Below, one piece after another: positions 12,201 through 21,200 of a DNA stretch of 64,000 bases. Origin of the DNA: Amycolatopsis taiwanensis DSM 45107 (GTDB lineage Bacteria; Actinomycetota; Actinomycetes; Mycobacteriales; Pseudonocardiaceae); assembly GCF_000519205.1 (NCBI RefSeq), contig NZ_JAFB01000034.1, positions 41,204-105,203 on the forward strand, given 5' to 3'. The notes under the pieces are model-generated. The model saw only the letters and a list, made by a program, of their open reading frames with translations. It ran no database searches and was not told the DNA's origin. Positions within the stretch are counted from its first letter, which is position 1; every line of letters begins with the position of its first letter. The position numbers and the translations under genes were made by a program.

Positions 12201-15200
12201 CTGTCGATGCAGGCACCCGGCGCGATGAAGGCATTCAACCGGGTGCACAGGCTCGGCTGGAACAAGCCGACCCGGGATGCGGTGCTCAAGGCGGTGCGCG
12301 CGATCGAGGCCCAGCGCGTCACCGATGAGGCGGAGCGGACCAGGCACCAGTACACAAGCGCGGCCGCGCTCGCGGTGCTGTGGTTGGCGCGGGCACCGTC
12401 CAACGTGACCGACCTGGTGCGGAAACTGAACGACCAGGCTCGCGAGGCCTTCTTCGCCATTGGTGACATTGGTCTGGATCGGCGTCAGCGTGGCACGCTG
12501 GACAACCGAGACTTCGCTCAAGCTCGCGATCAGATGCACGCGCTCCTGGCAGACAACGGAATCGGCGCCAGTCATGGCGATGTCTCCGACGCGGTCCGTG
12601 CCGTGCAGCGAGTCGTGGACCAGCGCGCCGGCGTGGCCGTGGAGCAGCAGCCGACCGCGGAGTTGACCGCGGGTGGCGACCTGTCCACCGGGACGCCGCG
12701 CGGTCCCGACACGTCGGCTCTCCCCCCATATGAACCCGGCCAGACCCCGACACGGGCTGATGACCCGGCCCGTGGCGGCCGGGCAGCCGGCGGCGTCCGG
12801 CCGAGTGACCAACGGAGCCGGGGCCCACCGTCAGACCAGCGACCCGTTGCGAACGCCACGGCGCAGGCGAAGGTGCTTCTCCCGCAGTCTCGTGGCTTGC
12901 TGGAGGTTGCCGACGCGGTCGCTGAGCGTGTAGTCAAGCTCCGCGCAGCGATGGAACAAGCCCGGGCCGCTTACGCGGAGGCCTTGCGGGCGATCGATGT
13001 GGACGAGGCGCACCTGCCGTGGGTAGCGCGGCAGCTGAGTGCGCTCACTGGTTTTACCGCCGACGCCGACCCGATCGTGGCAAGTCTCGCGACGGTCTAT
13101 CAGATGACCCCGCTGGAAGTTCTTGCGCTGGTCCTGGAACCGCGGGATGTGCTGCAGAAGCGTGCTGTGACAGTCCCGCCGCCGGGCGTTGCCCGGCAGA
13201 TCATCGGCAAGCCGGCCGACACCATCCTGGGCGTGATCGCGGGGAACCGGGCGCAACTCTTGGCGGCCGCGGATGAGGCGGCCGGCCGGGTGGAGGAGGC
13301 GGAACGGGACTGGACCGCGGCTCGGGACGAGGCTCTTCAGCAGCTCGATGAGGCGCAGCGCCGGGCGATCAAAGCCGGTCTGGTGCCGTGGGCGGTGGAC
13401 CGGGTGGTCACGGATACGCGACACCGGGTCGTGGACGAGGGCAGCCGGCCGGTATTCGACCCGAAGCCGGATGAACCCCAGTTGGCGGAGTCGTTCGGTT
13501 CGACCGGCCACAGTGCCGGGAACCTGGTCGGGGCGCGGCGGGCGCTGGCGCAAGCGGTCAAGGACGCGGAACCCTCGCGCCGGCGTGCCGAGCGGGAATA
13601 TCGTGCCGCGGCGGCGGAGCTTCGGCTGGCGCGGTTGAAACTGGCCGGCCGTAAGAGCGCGGCGTCGGGTTTGCTGCGTGGACCGCTCGGGGTCGAGGTC
13701 TCCGACTCGGCGGCGAAGGCGCTGAAGTTGCCGGTCCGGTATGTGGTCGCTCGCCGGGCGACCGGGGAAACCACTACCGCCCCGCCGAAGAGTGGCAGCC
13801 TGGGTGAGCGCCTGCGCGAAGTCGCCAATCAGGTCAAGGACGACGAGGCGCGGTTGGGGCGGGCGATCACCGGCTTCCTGGTAGCCGAACGGGATCGGGA
13901 TGTCGCCCATCAGGTTTATGTCGAGGAAGTCCGTGAAGCGGTGGTGCGGGCAAGCGATCACGGCACCCGGTTGAGGGAGATCTCCCGGAGTACCGGCTTG
14001 ACCTACACCGAGGTCACGGAGATCACTCGCCGGGTGGCCAGTCCGGGGACGTCGGAGACACCGCCGCGATACCGGTTGCCCGTGGTGGACGCTGTGCTGG
14101 AATCGCGGGCGTTCCTGGGACGTTCCGGGATTCGCGCGTTCGGTCGTGCGATCGGTGTCGACGCCGCGGAACTGATGCGTTACTTCGACTCGCTTGATCC
14201 CAACGACCCGGACTCGTTGCAGGCGCTGGTGGATAAGGGCGTGACGAGGGGCACCGCCGCGGCGCTGTTCCGCAGCCGCCTGTCCACCAAGGACCTCAGC
14301 GACATCCACCATCATTTGCTGTCCTACGCGCTGGACCTCCAGTTCCTTGGTGCCGGTTACGAGGGCTCGTGGTCTCGGGTGGCGAAGGCCCTCAAGTGGT
14401 TCAAGGGCGGGTCGAAGCAGAGCCTGGCCGAGAAGCAGTTGCGGTATCGGGAGGAACTGGGTGACGAAGGCCGGATTCTGTATTCGGCGATCCGTGAGCG
14501 GGCCTTCGGCCTGGCGGCGGCCAGTGGGGCGACCTATTACGGGCTGATCAATGGCCTGCGGGCGGGCTTGATCGACAAGAAGGGCTTGCTGGAACTGCAG
14601 GGCAAGCTGGCCGATGCGTTGATCTTCAAGATGGTTCGCGAGCTGCCGGAGGACGTGCGGTGGCGGGCGGACGCCGGAGTGGTCGGCACGCGGTGGGACA
14701 TCCCCGGCGCGCACGGCTACGACCAGCTGATGCTGATGCTCGAAGGCGCCGCCAAGGGCGCGGAGCAGACGGCCGACAAGGAGGCCATCGGACAACTGCT
14801 CGGGGATCAGGCCAACACCATTTACCACCGGGACTGGATCGCCCATCTCCAGCGCACGGTCGCCGCCGCGGTGCAGATCAAGGCCGACCTCGAGGCAAAA
14901 CGGTTCACCGACCCGCAGGAGGCGGCACGGGCGCGAGACCTGGTGGTGGCCCCGGACGGGCTCTCGGCAATGGGCCAGATCGATTTCTTCGAACGCCTGG
15001 TCGGCAACGGTCGGACGCTGCGGGCATTGCTGGAATCGGTGGGGCGTTCCGATTTGGCCGACAGCTTGCCTGAACAGCCTGAACAAGTGCCGGACATGTT
15101 CAACCCGTATTTCCTGGAGAAGATGCGGGCTAACGAGAAGACTGGGCAGATCATGCTGTTGCATTCCGACAACGGGTGGGCAAAGGTCGGGCTCAACGGA

Positions 15201-18200
15201 TTGTTCGAGTCCGTGGCGCCGGATGAACGTGGCCTGATGCCGATGATGGCGCTGCTCAAGCACCACCCCGAGTTCCGCAACAACCGGCTGGTGTGGGCAC
15301 ACCTGGGAGTCGGCAACTGGACGTACCTGACCGTCGACCACATCAACCGGCTGGACCGGATGCTGGACCTCTTCCCCGGGCTGCGCTACGACTACTCGTG
15401 GACACCGCTGGGGCAGTACCTCAACGACGACCCGGCGGTGGCCGAGCGGTTCATCGAGTTCGCGGTCAAGCATCAGGACCGGCTGCTGTACGGCTCGGAC
15501 GGCATCAGCATGATGCCCAGTGCTCAGATGTGGCGGCATTTCACGGAGTTGGAACCGGTCTTTGTGACCATCGTTCAACGCTATCCCGACGGCGCGGACA
15601 TAGTCCGCAAGATCACCGGCGGGAATTATGTGCGGCTGATGGACGACGCCGAGCGCGATACCAGTCAGCGGTTTGTCGACGAGTACTTCTCCGATTACCA
15701 CGACGCGTGGGTGGAGTTGATATCGGAATTCCCGGAGTCGTTCCAGCGGGCGTTCCACGAGCGGGCACAGCGGTTGCGGCAATCCTTCGAGCCCGACCCC
15801 ACCCGTGCTCTCGGCCCCGGCGTGGGCCCACGGGAATGGGGTGGCGACTGGCGACGTAACCCGCAGATCGAGTCCGCGATCAAGGCGTACCAGATCGTGT
15901 ACGGCGGCTTCACACTCGCCAAGGCCGCCAAGGTCAAGCGCTCCGATTCCGTGCGGCAGCGGCAGGAGAAGGCCGCCACCGGCCGGCGGAACCGGCAGGA
16001 ACGCGGCGGGCTGCGACCGGTGGAGACAGCCGAGGAACTGGGCATGGAGAAAACCGTGCAAGCCTTGGCCTCGGCGCATTACGCGTTGAAGGCCGCCGAA
16101 GGGATGACGCCTGAGCAGCGGCAGGAACTCATCGAGCGAGTGTTGCGCGATGTGGAAAACACCGAGCGCGATCGCTACGAATCCGCTGCCGCCATGAACC
16201 GGCTTCACCAGTTGTGGCGTCGCCGCGCCACCATGGGCTGGACCGCGATGACCAGCACCGCGGCGGCTGGTGTCACGGCATACACGATGGGGCTCACCCC
16301 GGCCTTGACCGCGGGTGCGGTCAGCCTGGCCAACGGCGTCGGTTTCGTAGTGCGTTCGGTGCTGACGAACATCAAGAACGCGCACACCACGGACATCCGG
16401 ATCACAACCGACGCGCTTATGGAACGAGAGCGGATCGATTTCAAGGCGATCAACCGGCTCGCGAAGATGTATATCAAGCTGATCGTCCGCGACATCAAGC
16501 CCGGTGGAAAGAAATTCCTCAGCGAATACCCGGGCGTCGTGCAGCATGCCGCCGAAGTCATGGAAAAGATCAAAGAGCGGACCAGGCAGTTCTTCTTCGA
16601 CTACCTGGCCACTGTCCACTTCCGACTCCCCGACGGTGTCACCGCAAAGGACCGGCGGATCTGGGCCACCATGCTGTTCTCCCGCTGGAAGGACTACCTC
16701 AACCGGCTGACCGGCGGAACGGTCGACTCGGTCAACCGACTGAACCCACAATCGGGAACGCTGGGCCGCGCGATCAACGCCATCATCGCCGCAACCTGGG
16801 CGGCCCACTTCTTCGGACACCTCTACCAGGCCCTCACCACCCACGGCCTGGCGCAATGGGTGTCCGCCGCATACCTCCCAGTGGACATCGCCTTCGCCGC
16901 CGCCACCCTGCCCGCTATCTGGTCTGGCTACGACAAAGCCACAAGCCCCGGGCTACGCAAGCTGCAAAACCTTGCCTTTACCCCCCTGACCCTGGCCAAC
17001 GCCGGACTCACCGCCCAGTTCCTGTTTGCCGGGCAGTGGACGCAGGCGGTGACAGCGGCCAGCCTCACCGCAGGCACCGGGGTCCTGGCCAAGATGGGCA
17101 TCAAGATCGAACTCAAGACCGGCCGTGACTCCGCCAAGAAGGGACCCACCGCCACCTATGTGGCCATGAGCGCCATGCAGAGCCTCGGAATGATGATGCT
17201 CGACCAATCGCCCGCGATGATGGCGGCCGCAACCGCCCTGGCCCTGTCCGGCCCCGCCACCTACCTTGCTCGCGGCGCCTGGAACCGCTACCGCGCCATT
17301 CGCCCAGCACCACGACACTCCTTCTACGAGGGTCAGGCGCCGCCACGCGCCCAGCACCTCGGCCCTCCCACGACGCCGGAGGCCGGTCCACAACCAGACC
17401 GAACCGAACTCGCGCCGCCCCAAACCGGCAACGAGCGTGGGGCGAGCAACGGATCACCGGCCGCGGTCGAAGGCTACGAGCTGACCGGCACGGACAAGGC
17501 GGAGTTCGAAGAGTTCGCCTCGGCGGAGGCCGTCGGCAGGCCGCGGCTGGAGACGGTCATCAATGGTGAGCGTGGACCGCCGTCGGTGCTGGTTCCGCGG
17601 GCAGCGTTTGGGCGTACCGCAGCGGGTCGGCTGTTGTGGGAAGGCGTCCTCGCCGCCGGCCCTCGGATGCTGGGTCGGATTGGGCAGTTGCCCGCCACAG
17701 CGCGGGCCACGTGGTCACAGCTGGCTCCCGCCCGGCGTGCGGTACGCGGGTCGGCGGTGCGTGCCGTGGTGGGTGTGATGGGGCGGTTGGTGCGGCCGGT
17801 GTTGTGGAAGCGGTTGTTTGTGTGGCCGGTTGGGCCGGCGGTGGTGGTGGGCGGGGAATTGCGTGCGGCGCAGGCCGCGTTGGTGGAGGCGTTGGATCGT
17901 TATCAGGCGTTTGTGTTGTATGGCGCGCATTATTGGGTGCAGCAGGTCCGGCACGAGCGGGGTCTGGACGAGGCCGGCGCGGTTGCTGTCGTAGCGCGGT
18001 CGATGAGGCTGCCGGAGGTGTGGGTTGCCACGCGTGGCCCGTTCCCCTCGCACCTGCCGATTTCCCCGCCGCCGGAGTTGGCCATGAAGCTGGTGGGGGA
18101 GGACCCGGAGACGCAGGTCAGGATGCTGCAGGATCGTCATCACGAGATTCTGCGCGCGTTGTATCACGCTGCGGCCAGGAAATGGAAAGCGCTGGGGGAC

Positions 18201-21200
18201 TGGGATGACGTTGTGCCGGTCGTGGACGCCGCGATCGGGCGTGCGGGCCGGAACATTGTGTGGACGGTGCCGTGGCTCGCGCCGGTGGTTGAGAAGTTGA
18301 GTAGTGCGGCGCGGGCGAGTTTGCTGGGCCTGGCGCAGTTCCCGGTACGCGAACCCACCTCCACCACCGCGGGGGAGACCGTGCGGCGGCCGTACTGGGT
18401 GGTGCGCTGGCTGGCCGGCCAGACCCGCCCGATCCGCGGTCCGCCTGCGAAGTTGGCCGCCAAGGCGCAAGAGCTCGCCGCTGCTCGTGGGCGTGCCCGC
18501 GAGGATGAGGCTTACTCGGTCGGTAGGTTGGCCGAGGCGGTGGCGGCGCTGGATGCGCGGCCGGCCTGGATCCGGGATGTCCCTGCCCAGGTTTTGACGG
18601 GGGAGCTGGCTGGTGCGCTGGGTTTGCCGGGTCAGGTGGTGCTGGCGGTGCAAGCCGCGGACTATCTTCCGGCCACGACCCCGGAGGCACTCGACGAGGC
18701 ACAGCTGCTGGATGAGGACGGGGCGCTGGATGAGGTGCGCAGGCGGATGGCCGCGCTGGTGTCGGCGGCGGAGCAGGAGCGGCACCGGTTGACCTACGCG
18801 CGTGCCCGTGCCCAGCGGGAGAACGCCAGTTATGTTGAGGCGATCACGCCGCATGTGGTGGAGGCGTTCAAGGCGGGTGTGTCGCTGGAGCGGATTGTGT
18901 TCCTGGCCGGGTTGACCCGCCTGGAGGTTGACGAGATCACCCGCGGGTATGCGCCGAACCCGGCTTATCGGACGGCGTTTGTGGATCGGGTGTTGTTGCC
19001 GGTGTTGCGGCGGGTCGCGATCGGGGTTATGGCGGTCACGGGCAGGGGCGACGAGTTCGCGGAGCTGGTGCGCGGGTTGGATTTGCGTGCCGAGTTCGCG
19101 GCGTTGGATCCCGGTCGTGACGATTTCCCGCAGCAGGTCAACGAGTTGCTGACCGTGCTCGGTATCGACCTGCCGATCGATGACATCCGTAGTGTTGGCG
19201 GGGCGCGTCTGTCGTTCGAGCGGGTGTGGGATGTGCATTTCCACTTGTGGGGTTATGACGTCAAGATCAATGACACGGTGGCGCGGTTGGCGAAGTTCCT
19301 GGACGCGTTGGCCGCCAGTGGGCATCTGGGGTTGATCGTCGTGTCGCCGATCCCACAGCGTGGTGTGGGATCGGGCCCGGCCGGTCAGGCTTTCTACTAT
19401 TTGACGAACCTGGTCAAGCTGGTCACCCTGTTCGACTATCAGACGTTGCGGATGAACGGGACGTTGACCGATATCCTGTTGGCGAACGCGATAGCCCAAC
19501 TGCCGCCGCATCTGCGGTGGCGGGTCATACCGGGGATCTCGGGGCAGCGGGTGGACGACGCGGTGGGCGGCCACCCCGACGACGCGGGTTTCTATGTGAA
19601 GCTCATGCGGATTTTGAACCCGATCGCGACATTTTTGGCCGAGACGACGTTGATGAAAGAAGCGGTCCATATTTCGCTGGGCCGGCAGATGTCCCGCATT
19701 GTCACCAGCGAGTACAAACTGTGGAGCCGGCAGCTGATCGCGGCGGCGAACCTGGTCAAACAAGAACTCGCCACCGGCTCCCACCGCGACCAGTTGCGCG
19801 CCACGCTGGAAAACAACCCGTTGAAAGCCCTGTTCAGCGACGAAGGTGGTGTGTCGCGTTATGACGTGTTGCAGATCCTCAAGCAGGACGTGGCGGGCTT
19901 GAAGACCCTGCTGGAGGTGGCGGGGCATCACCGTCAGGCCAGGGTGCTGCGCACCAGTGCGCCGGAAATGTACAACCAGCGTTTGGTGGGGTTGTTGAAG
20001 GCGTTGGCGCGGACCGGGCTGGTGATCGTCCTGCACAGTGATGGTGGGGACGCGCCGATGGACGCTGATGGTGTCTATACCGAGGGCCCGGTCGATGACC
20101 GGTTCACCATGGAGTTCCTGGCTTTGCTGGCGAGTGACCCGGTGTTCAAGCAGGCCAGGATTGTGTGGGCGCATCTGGGGGTGGGCACGTTCACCGAGCT
20201 GACCTTCGCGCATATGGACCTGTTGCAGTTCGCGTTGGACGGCTTCCCCAACCTGTATTTCGATGTGTCCTGGAACGAAACCATCCGCCACATCAAGAAA
20301 AACCCCGCCCTGCGGGAACGGTTCCTGGATTTCGCCGTGGCCAACCGGGACCGGTTGCTGCGTGGTAGTGATGTGGTGTCGCCGGAGAGCTTGCCGCACT
20401 ACCTGCGTCATGACCACGACATCGAGTCACTGATACGGGCGTTGTTGGCACGTCCGGACGGTGAGGAGATCGTCCGGTTGATCAACTACGGTAACGCCGC
20501 CCGGCTACGGCGTGAGGCGCAAAAGGTCAGCGAGCAGTGGGTGTTCGACGAGATCGCCTGGATGCTCGAGGCCAAAGCCGCGATGGCGGCCGGTGAGCCG
20601 GGTGCGGCGGGTGAATACGCGGCGACCTGGGGCCCGGTGCTTGACCAACTGCCCGCCAGGTATTCACGGGACGTGCTGGCCCGCCACACCGACCTGCATA
20701 ACGCGGGCATGCGGGCGACCGTGGACGGACCGAGCCCACTGTTGGGCCCGGGCGCGAACTGGCGTGACAACCGGCAGCTGACCCAAGCGATCAGGTTCCT
20801 CAAAGCCATGGACGTCGCGACCACCAGGGGTGAGCGGCCGGCAGCACGGCTGCGGGTGCGGGCACTGGTCACTGCGCTGCAGAACATGTGGGTTGATGCG
20901 GGCGCGTTCGTGCGTGATGTGTGGCGCTACCGGCCCACCCAACGCGCACTACCGCCCGCCACCGATGCTGATGCGCTCGGACACGGCCAGGTCACCACCG
21001 CGACCCTGATCGCCGACGAGCAAACCCGCCTGCTCCACGACGGGCTCACCATCGACGATGAGTTGACCCACTCGCTCCACGACGGGTTCGGCATCGACGC
21101 CGAGGCCGAGCGGGCTGGCCGTCTGGGCACCATCCGTGCGGCGGTGGAGAACAACGAACGCACCCAGTTGGCGGCCAGGGCCGGGATCAAGAACCTGGTG

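Noticed and set aside
12831..16856. 1341-codon open frame on the minus strand
   Set aside because: Antisense shadow of the giant gene; the plus strand here encodes recognisable amidohydrolase motifs.
17715..20417. 900-codon open frame on the minus strand
   Set aside because: Antisense shadow with His/Arg/Gln-rich composition; the plus strand carries the second amidohydrolase module.
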